Shown one piece after another: positions 48,269 through 59,352 of a stretch of DNA of 64,000 nucleotides (positions are counted from its first letter, which is position 1; each line of letters starts with the position of its first letter). Position numbers and translations under genes: made by a program. The notes beneath the pieces are model-generated. The model searched no databases and was not told the DNA's origin. It saw only the letters and a program-made list of their open reading frames with translations. The stretch comes from Nicotiana tabacum (lineage: Eukaryota > Streptophyta > Magnoliopsida > Solanales > Solanaceae). The stretch lies in the NCBI RefSeq assembly GCF_000715075.1, contig NC_134089.1, positions 110,305,157-110,369,156 on the forward strand. The letters run 5' to 3'.

Positions 48269-49585
48269 TTAACCTTTTTGAGTGTCAGAGAACCCCATAA
48301 GGACAGAAGGTTTGGCCATGGGAAGCAGCTTGTCTGTCTCTTGCACTTGTTTGGCATAGCATAAACAACTAAGGACTCTCAGATGCTCCAAGGTAGGTTC
48401 CTGTCCATATAACAACTCAAAAGGGGATAAGCCATTGAGAACAAAACTTGGCATTCTGTTGATAATATACACAACTGCAATAACACAGTGACCCCAATAC
48501 TTAATAGGGATATGTGCTTGAAATCTCAAGGTTCTAGTCACCTCTAGAATATGTCTATGCTTCCTCTCAGCAACTCCATTTTGTTGAGGGGTATATGCAC
48601 AAGTCTTCTGATGGATAATACCATATTTTTGAAATAGAGCAAGACAGATAGAATTGACAAACTCAGATCTATTATCAGATCTGACTGCCTTGAGGACTTT
48701 GTTGAATTGTGTTTGAACAAAGACAATAAACTGAGTCAATACCACACAAACATCAGACTTTAGCCTTAAGAGAAACAACCAGGTCATTCTAGTGAAATCA
48801 TCAATCACAGTTAGAAAGTATCTATGACCATCAATTGTTGCATGTTTATAAGGACCCCAGACATCAACATGAATGAGGTCAAAAGTAGCAGTACTTTTAA
48901 TACAACTATTAGGAAAGGGCAGTCTAGTCTGCCTAGCATATGGACACACAGTGCATTTATTGATGATATCAGTAATAGTTGCTAATTTGGTAAGAAACAG
49001 TTTATTAAAAACTGTACTAAACACATGTCCTAATCTTTTGTGTCACAAGTTAACATCCATAGTAGAGTTCCTCCTGTGTGTCTTTATTCCAGCTGTAGCC
49101 AATAAAATGGTAGTGAGTCTCTTGGAACCATGCCTCTGCAGAAAGTACAAGCCATCTCTCTCCCTACCAATCTCCCTCACCCTGCCACTGAAGAGATCCT
49201 GAAATACACAGAAATCAGGGTAGAAAGAAGCAAAACATTTTAGGTCTCTTGTCACTTTTGAAACAGACAACAGGTTGAATTTGAACTGAGGCACATAGAA
49301 AACTTCTTTAATGACATTGTTGTTTGAAATGTGACTGTCTCCAATATGTGTGACTTGAATAACATCTCCATTAGGTAGTAGCACCTGTTTGGGCTCACTA
49401 GGAGCAGTTAGGGAGGTTTTGGTTAGCATATTAATGTCTAAAACCATGTGGTTTGTGGCTCCAGTATCAACGATCCATTCTTGCAGGCTTGGTGATGAAG
49501 CCAAGAGAGCAATGAGAGTACTTGCTGCATTTGCCTGGGAAGTGGAAGATGAAGTGCCATTATGATTACTGTTTAGGATCTGCAT
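48269..49585 (-). pseudogene. Copia protease and integrase
   Basis: Protease EWIVDTGATNHMVLD (about 49455-49490) with an intact D-T-G. GAG-pre-integrase begins with a stop in place of Trp (HKRLGH, about 49040). The integrase finger ends CTVCPYARQ, and the core has HVDVWGPY, AVRSDNRSEF and NGVAERKHR, so the D-D-E triad is present. A TAA at 48270 closes it at MGFSDTQKG. Three stops split an otherwise well-kept sequence. Confidence 0.92.
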
Positions 49586-50806
49586 AATTTGTTCATATTG
49601 TTCTTTGGTGAATGGGAAAGCACCTCTTTAAGCTGTTGGCTGGGTGTTTGTAACATTTTTGGCCTGTGAAGTAGAAGAACCACCCTGAATTTGAGCACTG
49701 GCACTTCCTTGTACCTGATAATTTCCAGCACCCCGACTCATAGCCTGATAATGACTATAGTTTGCAGGTAGAGACTGCAATAGAGCACACTGAGAAGCAT
49801 TTTCAGCATATAGAGGCATAGAGTAACCAGGTTCTACCATGACATTGTGTGCACTAGCTCCCCCTTTCTTCTTAGGGTTATAATCAGTTGGATAACCTAT
49901 AATTTTGTAACAATTTTCCTTACTATGACCTTTCATTTTGCAGAAGTCACACTGAACATTGTAGTTCTTTCTAACCCTTGAGTTAGAATTGGACTTAGCA
50001 CTATAAAATGTTGTTGATTCATAGGTATTAGAGTTCACAATAGGAGGGGGACTTAATACACTAGCTGATGCAGCTACAGCTTGTTGGATCTCATCACTCA
50101 TAAGCATGGAATAAACTTGATTCACTATAGGTAAGGGCTTCATCATAAGGATTTGACTACGAGCTTGCGAGTAGGAGTCATTCAATCCCATTAAAAACTG
50201 ATATACCTTTTGTTTTCGTAGATGCTCAATAAACTCCCTTGTCTTTGCACAATCACAACCAGATGTAGGTATTATAGACTCACATTCATCCCAGAGATCT
50301 TTAAGTTTTGAGTAGTAAACAGAAATAGAAGATGTACCTTGGCACAAAGTGGTTGTTTCTTTGTGTAAATTGTAGCAGCGAGTGTCGTTTACCTTATCAA
50401 ATATCTCTTGTAGATCTAGCCATACCTTTTGTGCATTAGTGGCGTAAGCTATGCCACTAATTAGTGACGGAGCAATAAAATTCATCAACCACGATAGTAT
50501 AATAGCATTACACCTTTCCCACTGGTACCAATACTTATCACGAAACCTCTCCTTTGGCCATCTGCCATCAACAATTCCCAGCTTATTACGACCTAATAAG
50601 GCAATTCGCATAGATCTATACCACAAGGAGTAATTATAAGTTCCAGTTAACTAAAATGAGATCAAGGAAATGCCGCTAGTATCACCAGGCGCCAGATATA
50701 GAGGATGAGTCACTACGATTGTAACTCCTTCCTCGAACTCATCGTACGATGATGCATGTGATGTAGTCTCAGCAGTGACAGTTGCATTCTCATCATCAAT
50801 CGCCAT
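49586..50806 (-). pseudogene. Copia gag
   Basis: The ATG at 50806 reads MAIDDENATVTAETTSHASS, continues to LISF, a TAG at 50651-50653 (Gln in relatives), then LTGTYNYSLWYRSMRIALLG, the standard plant copia gag opening. It has CKMKGHSKENC-type CX2CX4HX4C (CDFCKMKGHSKENC, about 49925-49965). A TAA near 49628 separates it from RGAFPFTKEQYEQIM, which leads to the protease frame. Only two stops need explaining. Confidence 0.92.
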
Positions 50807-50943
50807 TATTGAGATATTCAAGGTTTTGCCTCAGATCTGGAAACAATTGAGATCACAATTGACTCAAAAATACAGAAAATTAATTGAATGAAGAACAGAG
50901 AAAAGATTTTGGATCGATTTTGAGCTTCGATTCAGAGCTCAAA

Positions 50944-50955
50944 GCTCTGATACCA
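50944..50955 (-). other. Inner primer binding site
   Basis: On the minus strand TGGTATCAGAGC, a perfect initiator-Met-type PBS, immediately follows the inner LTR-like block 50956-51129 and precedes the gag leader. Confidence 0.75.
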
Positions 50956-51129
50956 TGATAAGAATGGACATTGGGCCTAACTCAACCCCAAAAGCTAGCT
51001 TATGAGGTGAGAATTGCCCAAGCCATATAAGGAGACCAATGACCTCAAATCCCTCCGATGTGGGACAACTCAACACCCCATTCACGCCCAGGCCTCTGGA
51101 GCGTGGACAACATAAATAGGGGCCCAACA
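50956..51129 (-). repeat. Inner LTR-like block (174 bp) in the copia leader
   Basis: On the minus strand it runs from TGTTGGGCCCC to CTTATCA, then directly into the inner PBS. It contains TATTTATG and a CCTTATATGGC possible promoter motif. No second copy exists at the 3' end of the element. It has the size and layout of a TRIM-type or small copia LTR. Confidence 0.6.
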
Positions 51130-51155
51130 TCGGTAACAATAATTGGGATGGTCCT

Positions 51156-51168
51156 GGCTCTAATACCA
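51156..51168 (-). other. Outer primer binding site
   Basis: TGGTATTAGAGCC on the minus strand directly after the true 5' LTR (51169-51425), one mismatch from the initiator-Met PBS. A ~26-bp spacer separates it from the inner LTR-like block. Confidence 0.8.
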
Positions 51169-51425
51169 TGCTAAACTTTATGGAGATACTGCTATAAGAG
51201 AGCTTAGCTGAAGGAAGAGAGGATATAAGAGAGAAGAAGAAAAGGAGCAGAGAAGACACAGGAAATGAATGGAACAGTAACTGCTTCTTTGTTCAAGCTT
51301 TAAGAGCTGTACAGAGGTGTATATATATACACGTAGGTTAACAACCTAAATACTCAACTAAATCTAACTAAGTATAAATAGACTAAACTACCCCTCACGC
51401 TTAAGTCACTCCTCTTTCCTCAACA
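51169..51425 (-). repeat. 5' LTR of the minus copia element
   Basis: Same ends as 43293-43541, with an extra GATATAAG-like 8 bp at about 51220. Confidence 0.9.
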
Positions 51426-51430
51426 AATAG

Positions 51431-51740
51431 GTAATATAGTATTTTTTCAATTATATATATGTACTTGTTTGATTTTGAAGTCTTAAACAGGAATCTAAAG
51501 CATTACTACCTTTCTAATGGTTTTAATTATATTCCATCATACCACCTTACCCAATTTTAAGTTTTCACAATTTTATCTCACAATAGATCCTCTTCTCTTC
51601 TTTCTTCTTCCACTATATAATCACGGCTTAGGAAGCTCACAAAAGAATTTAAAAAGAAAATCCATTATTATTCCTTTCCTAAAGAACCATGTTACTACGT
51701 TTACCTAATACAATGCCTTCAAATTACTAATTACAGACTT
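51431..51740. other. Host spacer
   Basis: AT-rich, nothing recognised. Confidence 0.4.
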
Positions 51741-52379
51741 TTCTCTGTTTTACCAAAAAAATGTTAAGCTTTTTGCTAAACTAATTAATAAAGAGGATAA
51801 ATCTTATCCAAGGATAATTAACTCTAAATTTAAGCACATTAAATAAGAGAATAAGATATAATCAAGCTTATAAACTTTCTGGGATCATAGTAGATATCGA
51901 ATATAGATGATAGACTTACATTCTTGACATGTTATCCCGTGATGTAATGATATAGACGAAAAGATGGAATGCCATCGACAGTAACGAGATCTATCTTTGT
52001 TGATTCAATAATCACAATTACAGAGATTTGTAGTCACTATCTAAACATTTTCTTGGTTTTTTTCACCTCTCGCCAGGAGAAGAAGCCCATTTTTCTTGTC
52101 TTCTTACCTCCTATATATATTATCAGTATTCCCTTTTGTCCAACGGTCCTTAGCCAGAATGCCTTCATCCCTTGATTGTACTTTACGTCGCTTCCCTTAA
52201 GTATCACGACATTTACTTTGTCGTACAAGCTTTCTGATGGCTCGATCTCGGCAGTGGCCGAGATACTCGTCGTTATTACGCCTTGTGGGTATGACCACAA
52301 CTTAGTCGAACTCTTACCATTCCTTTTAGCACTAATCTACGTGTGGTCGACTTCTAGTTTGCCAATTTGGGCGAGATGA

Positions 52380-52915
52380 GTTTTGACTTGTATATTCGAG
52401 CGAGGTCAAATTTAATTCGCCGACTTGGGTGGAATCAGTTTGACTTATATATTCGAGTGAGGTCAAACTTTCCTTTACTCGGCGACGACCAATGGCCGTA
52501 AGGGTGTGAATTCGAGCAAGGTCGAAATTGTAACCCGTTGAAAGTTTGAGCAAGGTTGAACTTTCCTTTAATTTGGCGATGGCCGATGGCCGTAAGGGTG
52601 TGAATTCGAGCGAAAATTGTAACCCGTTGCAAGTTCGAGTGAGGCCGACTTTCCTTTCATTTGGCGATGGCCGATGGCCGTAAGGGTGTGAATTTGAGCG
52701 AGGTCAAAATTGTAACCCGTTGCAAGTTCGAGCGAAGTCGAACTTTCATTTTATTTGGCGATGGCTGATGGCCGTAAGGGTGTGAATTCGAGCGAGGTCG
52801 AAATTGAAACCCGTTGCAAGTTCGAGCGCGGTCGAATTTTCCTTTCATTTGGCAATGGTCGATGGCCGTAAGGGTGTGAATTCGAGCGAGGTCGAAATTG
52901 TAACCCGTTGCATTA
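52380..52915. repeat. Minisatellite, about 94-bp units
   Basis: GGCCGTAAGGGTGTGAATT recurs at 52494, 52588, 52676, 52770 and 52864 (steps 94, 88, 94, 94). Units also share TTCGAGCGAGGTCGAA and AACCCGTTGCAAG. A sixth, older unit lies to the left. Confidence 0.92.
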
Positions 52916-52954
52916 CTTTTGTTGGAGAACATTACTCGTTCCCGTATTGTTTAT

Positions 52955-53105
52955 GCGTGCATCAGGGTGAGTCCCGATTTACTTAATTTTGCTTTCATTG
53001 GAGAGTACTATGCGTCGGGGTGAGTCCCGGTTTGTTTAATTTTGCTTTCATTGGAGAGTACCGTGCGTCGGGGTGAGTCCTAATTTGTTTAATTTTGCTT
53101 TCGTT
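52955..53105. repeat. Minisatellite, 53-bp unit, three copies
   Basis: GGGTGAGTCCC followed by TTTAATTTTGCTTTCATTGG starts at about 52965, 53018 and 53071, an exact 53-bp step. Confidence 0.9.
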
Positions 53106-54122
53106 GCTCGGCCTGGAGAGGCTGTTGGCGAGACACACGATGAACTTATTGCTCGGGTTACTGGTCACTAATCTTTTCAAGCCCATGCTTTGCCGGTGTT
53201 GGGGAGACTATACATTTCATGGACCCAATTCTCAGTCCCCAATTTCGGAGATTGTTTCTTAGTAGTGTCGGCATGTTCTGAGCCTTTTCTGTTATTTGTA
53301 ATACGGTACGGCACAGAGGGCTTTGCTCGGTCATTGCTTGCGAGATGGGACGGTACAGAACGTTTTCCTAGTGTGTTTGGTGGCGTTCGTTCCTTGTTCA
53401 CGTAACTGGAGAATGCTCGTGTTCCTGTTCTGAACCAAAAAGAGAGTATGATAAGTTAAACCCAAACGAAATTGCATGTTACCTTGTCCTGGTAAGTCGA
53501 TGAAGGGGAAAGGCATTGTAGGGTTACTTGCTTCGCCCCGTGCTCGAATGGCGATTTCAGATTTGGCAGTCGTGTTTGGTTTCATCGTTAGTCGCGCCTA
53601 GTCTTCTCGTGGGCTGAACTTACTTTTTCCGTTGGGATATTTAGACCGAGTCCCAATCCGATCCCGTCCGATATGAGCAAACAATAAGGGAAACATGTCA
53701 TAGTTGTTCATAATCACGTAGTGCGTGCGGGTACTAAAATAAGGCAGGATATGCCCGTTATTTCAAAGAATCACATAGTAGGAGATCGTCCCTTCCTAAG
53801 AGGTGAGAGTAAAGGTCGGTATATAAAGTAAATACGTCAAATAGGATTGCGGTCATTCTAAGTGCGTAGTGACTGTGATCCTACTTTGAACATGCATATG
53901 ACGTGCCTAACCCATCGCTATAGATGAGGCGTGAGTTTTGCATAGACATCAGACATAATTTCGATTTCGTGCAAAGATCTGACCCCGATTGGTTTGGTCA
54001 TTTCAAAAGCTTACCTACAACTTTCTCAAGTTGGTGTTTACACAGAGGGTGGGGCTATGGCTACCGGGAAGCGGAACTCTGGCTCTTAGATCCAGAGGGA
54101 ACTAAAAATTTGGCTAGGAAAT
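53106..54122. other. Non-coding interior and leader of the LARD-like element
   Basis: No gag-like reading on either strand. Short ORFs (such as 53177-53401) lack motifs. It probably represents the long leader between the PBS and the deleted coding region. Confidence 0.6.
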
Positions 54123-54780
54123 TCCCACAGACGGCGCCAAATTGTTTGACCAAAAAGTGTTAAGCTTTTTGCTAAACTAATTAATGAAAAGAATAGAGGA
54201 TAAATCTTAGCCAAAGATAATTAACTCTAGATCTAAGCACATTGAATAAGAGAATAAGATATAATCAAGCCTATAAACTTTCTGGGATCATAGTAGATAA
54301 CGAATATAGATGATAGGCTTACATTCTTGACATGTTATCCCGTGATGTAATGATATAGATGAAAAGATAGAATGCCATCGACAGTAACGAGATCTATCTT
54401 TGTTGATTCAATAATCACGATTATAGAGATTTGTATTCACTATCTGAACATTTTCTTAGTTTTCTTCACCTCTTCTCTCTCTAGGAGAGGAAGCCCCCAT
54501 TTTTCTTGTCTTCTTACCTCCTATATATATTATCAGTATTCTCTTTTGTCCAACGGTCCTTAGCCAGAATGCCTTCATCCCTTGATTGTACTTCACGTCG
54601 CTTCCCTTAAGTATCACGACATTTACTTTGTTGTACAAGTTTTCTGATGGCTCGATCTCGGCAGTGGCCGAGATACTCGTCGTTATTACGCCTTGTGGGT
54701 ATGACCACGGCTTAATTGAGCCCTTACCATTCCTTTTAGCGTTGATCTACGTGTGGTCAGATTTTGATCCATACATTCTC

Positions 54781-57700
54781 AAAACCTATAACTAAGGGTT
54801 TTACGATGATATAAAAGAAAATTTGAGAAAAACGTGTGATTGGTGTAGAGGAAAATGTATCTTTATGACATAGTTCAAAAAAGAATTTCCTTAGTTTTGA
54901 TTTATTATTTTACCTACTTCTAGCCAAAAAAAAAGAAAAAGAAATTATGAACAAACACTATTTTTAAGAAATCAGACTGGACGACAGAACCAACAACAAT
55001 AATACTTCACTACGTAAGAGACGCGATAAGCCTTTCAATGTACCGTTTACACAATCTTTTGAGGTATCATAAATCTTTTGAGGTTCATATCTGTCTTTAA
55101 TTTTTTATCTTCTTTTTTTTTCTTTTTCTTTTTAATACAGAAGAGCTATGAAAAGTTCTAAAATCTTGTTAATCCGATTAACAACTTTATAAAATTTTCA
55201 CTACATATGAAAATGACTTGCCCCTCTAAAATAATCTGAGCTGGTGCAGCGACGCAGTTGTGAAACCAACCAAGAAACTCACTTTTGTTTTTTAGTTTCT
55301 GCGTTTTAGACAGTCCTGTTGCCAAAACCAGACAAAAAATATTGATTCCCATTAGATTTTATATAAGAGCAAAGATCTAACCTGACTTCCCACACTTTCA
55401 AAATTACAACTTCGACGAAAGCTTTTTCAGCATTTAAATACTCCATTTTTTTAGATATCTACATATTCCACTAATTGAAGATTACTTACATTAAGTATAG
55501 TGTATTTTTTATAATTATGTTCCGGTCAACTTACATGTACCTCGACTAATTCCACAAATATCATCTGCTTCCATCAATATATGCATCAGATAATTCTGTC
55601 CATCAAAATAAGCATAAGATCATATTATCGTTCGCTCAACTAGAATAAATTAGCAGTTAAAAGGTTATTATTCGAATGATAATATTACTAGTAATTTGAA
55701 TTTCAAGACATCCTAATTACTGATAAACAGTTAGACATTTCCTACTCCTTGCTTGAAAATAATAAAAAGGAGATATGAAATGTTTTCAAAAGTGTCCATC
55801 AAAAATCTCTAAGCCGATTTTCCATCTTCTCATCAATTAGACATATGATTCCATTTTTTCATACAATATTCTCAACAAACAAGTAATGACTCCACACCTT
55901 ACTACATTTTTTGTCGTTTCCACTGCTTTAAATTATATTATCTGCATAGAATTTATGGTGAAAATAACTGCAAATCTTGTCAAGTCGAAGCTGAATATAT
56001 AGTTAATCATATCATAGTTACAGCAACATTTGAAGTTACTAGGAAATTTAATAAATAAATCTTCTCGGGCTTATTAGTTCTAGAAAACAACTAAGCAAGA
56101 ATGGCTCAATAGTAAAGAAAAGTCAAAGTAGATTAATATTATAGTAATTAGTATTTGGATTGTTGAACCATTTCCTTATTTGACAGCTTCCAAGAGTTGG
56201 ACATATTCTTAAAACTCACATGTGACTTAGCCCCTTAAATTTCCGACCTACTAAGATGCCAATTATAATAATCATAATTGTTAAAATCATGTGACTTAGA
56301 GATTAAACCAATGGAAATTCGGACCCTACTAGGAGTAGCTAGGCCAGCAATTATCAGAGTAGGATTCACTTAATCTTGTCACTATTCAATCCAAACATAT
56401 AAAGCACCCAAATAATAATTATAATAATTATTACAGCCCACCTACTGTGAAAATATTGTCTAACAATTTAAGTCAAGCCGGCCAAAGTAAGTATTATTAA
56501 GATCAAATAATTAGTAATTAATTTCAAACTTAGTCAGTATCGGCGTTAAACCAATAAGGCTAAGTACGTTTATTGCTCGTTTAACTTTACTACTCGAACA
56601 CTTACAGAAGCTAACAATTTTTTCTTTTTTGTCATAAGGGTTTGAAAAACCCATTTATTCAACAAATTAATACTCCAATTGAATGAAGAATTCAAAGAAA
56701 GGTGTACGTGTCTGTTACGTTCTTGAAAATAATAGCAGTACTTAGTGCTATTTTATTTGGTGCCCACCTCGTTTCTATCCCTTAATTATTAGTATTTTCA
56801 ATTCCAATTGAATGGGAATTTGATCGTCCTTTTTCAAGTGCTTAAAAATGCTTTCCCATTACTTTAAATAAGTGTTTATTGGAAGGGATCTTACTTTTAA
56901 TACCCATTAATCGTTAACTATTGACTAAATATCTCTCATTAATTACGACTTTGTATTGTGTACAGGCTATAAATAAACTTCCACATAGAAAATTAATCAT
57001 TCAATTATTGAAATTGCTTTGTGTTTAATGTATGTTTTTTGTTTTTGTTTTCATATTCTAACATATCCGATACATTAAGTGGTTGACTGAACTTGTTAGG
57101 CAATATTGATCGCTGAAATTTTGGGACCGATATATTTTGCTACTATTTGGTATGACAAGACATTTATAAACTATAAATACCTGAAATTTTTAAACAAAGG
57201 GGACCTTGCTTTGTAGCCCCACCAAGTAAAACCAATACTTCATAATAGAGGTAGTATTTTTTTGATTTTAATCCTATAAAATAGAATTAATCTAAGATTT
57301 AAATATACAAGAAGAAGAAAAAAAGTAAAGACAAGTTAAATAAAACAGAAGAGAGGGAAGTGATAGGAGAAAATTTGTAGGGTCAATCATGAAAATGTCT
57401 TCTCAATAATTTGAAGGAAGAAAAACAAGACAAGGGCTCAAAGTGCCCAAGTCACGGACGCTGTTTCTCGCACCTTTCCTCCTTTCCTTCATAAAAGTTT
57501 ACGTACACTTAGATCTTTTGGAAAGTGGCAATTGCGGATTCGACAAAACTCAGTTTTTGAAATCGAATTATATATGAAAAATAAATAAAAATATATATTT
57601 TTTTGAATAAATATCTCTCAAATAAGAAATGTGTCTCCAACTGACTATGAATGTATTAGTTTGTTTATAAAGATATTTCTTTTGTATAACCATCTAGTAT

Positions 57701-58515
57701 ACGAGATCTAGTCGGAGTCGCCAGTAATTCAATATTGGGCGGCTGACTTTTGGTACTTTCTACAAACTCGATTTCAATATTCATTAAACTCCTCGTTGCA
57801 TAAGCAAGAAAGTTTAGCTACATCGAATAAAAGAAAGGAGCGGACGTCCAATTAATTTAAATTTGTATCTCATTTTAAGACAAATGTGCCTCTTATCCTA
57901 AGTTTCTTGATTCACATATCTCGAACAAGCTAAAAGACGTTGATAAAATGTCATGTATAGAGATGACATGTTAACATCCAATCAAAACAGCAGTGAGTGT
58001 AGTGTGTGTAGGGTTTCTCTTAGTTCACAGTACAACAGGGGGCCAGAGAAAGGGTCAGGGTCAGGGCTCTGAAGTCAATGTACAGCTCAAATACTTTGAA
58101 ATTGAAATTCCCACTCTTTGGCCACTTCTGACGCTGACGCCCTAAATTCCAAACTCCACCAATACCCCCCTTCCCCTACCTTTTCTTTACTTTTCTTTTC
58201 TTTTTCTTATCTAAATTGACCATTGTGGGTTGCATTTTCTCTATACCCAATCAACCATCCCTTTTTTTTTTCACCCCCACCACCTCCCACCATAAAGCAA
58301 AAGCAAAACAAAGAGAAATAGAGAAAAAGAAAGAGTCTTTCACTCTCTTTTGTTGCTGAGGTGAGAAAATTAGTCTTAAAGACAAAAAGAAAGACTTTGA
58401 AGCAAATGCACTTTGCACAAATACAAAAGCAAATTCCTCTCACCATAGCCTTATTTTTCACTCCAACATTCTTTCTCTCAATTCTTCTTCATCTATTAGC
58501 CAAAAAAAGAGAGCA
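54781..58515. other. AT-rich intergenic DNA and upstream region of the VQ gene
   Basis: No gene or named repeat seen over 3.7 kb. A W-box core (TTGACC) lies at 58216-58221, about 300 bp before the VQ start codon. WRKY binding there would fit the VQ-WRKY partnership, but a 6-bp match is weak evidence. The last ~190 bp are A/C-rich and look like a transcribed leader. Confidence 0.5.
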
Positions 58516-59193
58516 ATGGAAATGACCTCAAGAATTCAAGATAGAGAGAACCCATCTTCAATAAACTCACCAAGAAGCAATGGAACAAGTCCAAACAGCA
58601 ACAGCAATGGATCAGTAATCCAAAATCCAACCCCACCACTGACCCCAAAAACAATCTCTAGATCTGAAACAAACAACCCTTACCCAACAACTTTTGTACA
58701 AGCTGATACTTCTTCCTTTAAACAAGTTGTTCAAATGCTCACTGGTTCCTCTGAAACTGCAAAACAAGCAGATCCATCTTCATCTTCATCTTCCAATAAA
58801 GGGACCATTCCTCCTATTAGAACTGCTCCTAAAAAACCCGGTTTCAAGCTCTACGAAAGAAGAAACAGTTTAAAAAATGGGCTTATGATTAGCCCTTTGA
58901 TTCATTCAGCCCACAATTCAACTAGTTTTTCACCTCGGAACAAGCCCGAGATTTTATCCCCCAGTATTCTTGATTTCCCTTCTCTTGCTTTAAGCCCAGT
59001 TACGCCATTGATTGAAGACCCATTTAATAAGTCTTCTCCATTGAGTAATCTTTCTGAAGAGGATAAAGCTATTGCTGAGAAGAAGTTTTATATGCATCCT
59101 TCGCCAAGGAGAACGCCTAGAGATTCTGAGCCACAGCTTTTGCCCTTGTTTCCAGTCACTTCTCCTAGAGTTTCAGGGTCTTCTTCTTCTTGA
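58516..59193 (+). CDS. VQ-motif protein, 225 aa, intronless
   Basis: The VQ motif FKQVVQMLTG (FxxxVQxLTG) is at residues 68-77, preceded by NPYPTTFVQADTSS. VQ proteins are plant cofactors that bind WRKY transcription factors in the nucleus; several are phosphorylated by MAP kinases MPK3/6 in defence signalling. Conserved extras are a basic KLYERR block (111-116), an ILSPSILDFPSLALSPVTPL segment (146-165) and a C-terminal EEDKAIAEKKFYMHPSPRR...TSPRV block (181-219). This layout fits the subgroup of Arabidopsis VQ4/VQ13/VQ19/VQ33; which ortholog is not decided. It has many SP/TP sites. The start is chosen at ATG 58516 in good context (GCAATGGAA). A poly(A) signal AATAAA lies at 59347-59352. Intact. 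Confidence 0.93.
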   Translation: MEMTSRIQDRENPSSINSPRSNGTSPNSNSNGSVIQNPTPPLTPKTISRSETNNPYPTTFVQADTSSFKQVVQMLTGSSETAKQADPSSSSSSNKGTIPPIRTAPKKPGFKLYERRNSLKNGLMISPLIHSAHNSTSFSPRNKPEILSPSILDFPSLALSPVTPLIEDPFNKSSPLSNLSEEDKAIAEKKFYMHPSPRRTPRDSEPQLLPLFPVTSPRVSGSSSS

Positions 59194-59346
59194 GGATTAT
59201 GTAACGTTCTGTGATTGTGCTGATGTGAGTATGTGGGTTGGAGGAGGAGTCTTTCAACTAATTTGAAGAGAAAAAGGTAGAGATCTTAATTAATTGTTTC
59301 AATTGTATAATTTGATCTCCCTTCATCCATTGTTTCAAAAATATGA

Positions 59347-59352
59347 AATAAA
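59347..59352 (+). terminator. Candidate poly(A) signal of the VQ gene
   Basis: AATAAA 154 bp after the stop codon, a normal distance for a plant 3' UTR. Confidence 0.45.

Larger units (their letters stand above)
43293..51425 (-). mobile_element. Minus-strand Ty1/copia element containing a solo LTR of another family
   Basis: LTRs at 43293-43541 (3') and 51169-51425 (5'), perfect target duplication AATAG at 43288-43292 and 51426-51430. PPT (GCCTGAGGGGGAG on the minus strand) at 43542-43554. Gag, protease, integrase, RT and RNase H are in copia order on the minus strand. RNase H is split by the insertion at 44296-46963. Removing that leaves about 5.5 kb. The LTRs are similar apart from an 8-bp insertion/deletion, so the element is fairly young but carries many stops. 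Confidence 0.93.
51746..54775 (-). mobile_element. Non-coding LTR element (LARD-like) with minisatellites
   Basis: LTRs at 51746-52348 (3', truncated) and 54143-54775 (5'), with perfect target duplication TTCTC (51741-51745 and 54776-54780). LTR ends on the plus strand are TGTTTGACC...CATACA. On the minus strand the PBS TTGGCGCCGTCTGTGGGA follows at 54123-54140. The 1.8-kb interior has no gag or pol and holds two tandem arrays. It must be mobilised by another element. The left LTR loses homology after GTGTGGTC (52348), about 25 bp short of the expected end, next to the repeat array. Confidence 0.87.

Noticed and set aside
51762..54759. Earlier LTR bounds of the LARD-like element (TGTTAAGC...GTGGTCA)
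   Set aside because: They gave no target duplication; extending to TGTTT...CATACA yields a perfect TTCTC pair and a PBS 2 nt away.
58207..58461. Cys/Phe-rich minus-strand ORF upstream of the VQ gene
   Set aside because: It is the antisense of the A/C-rich leader; low complexity, no support.
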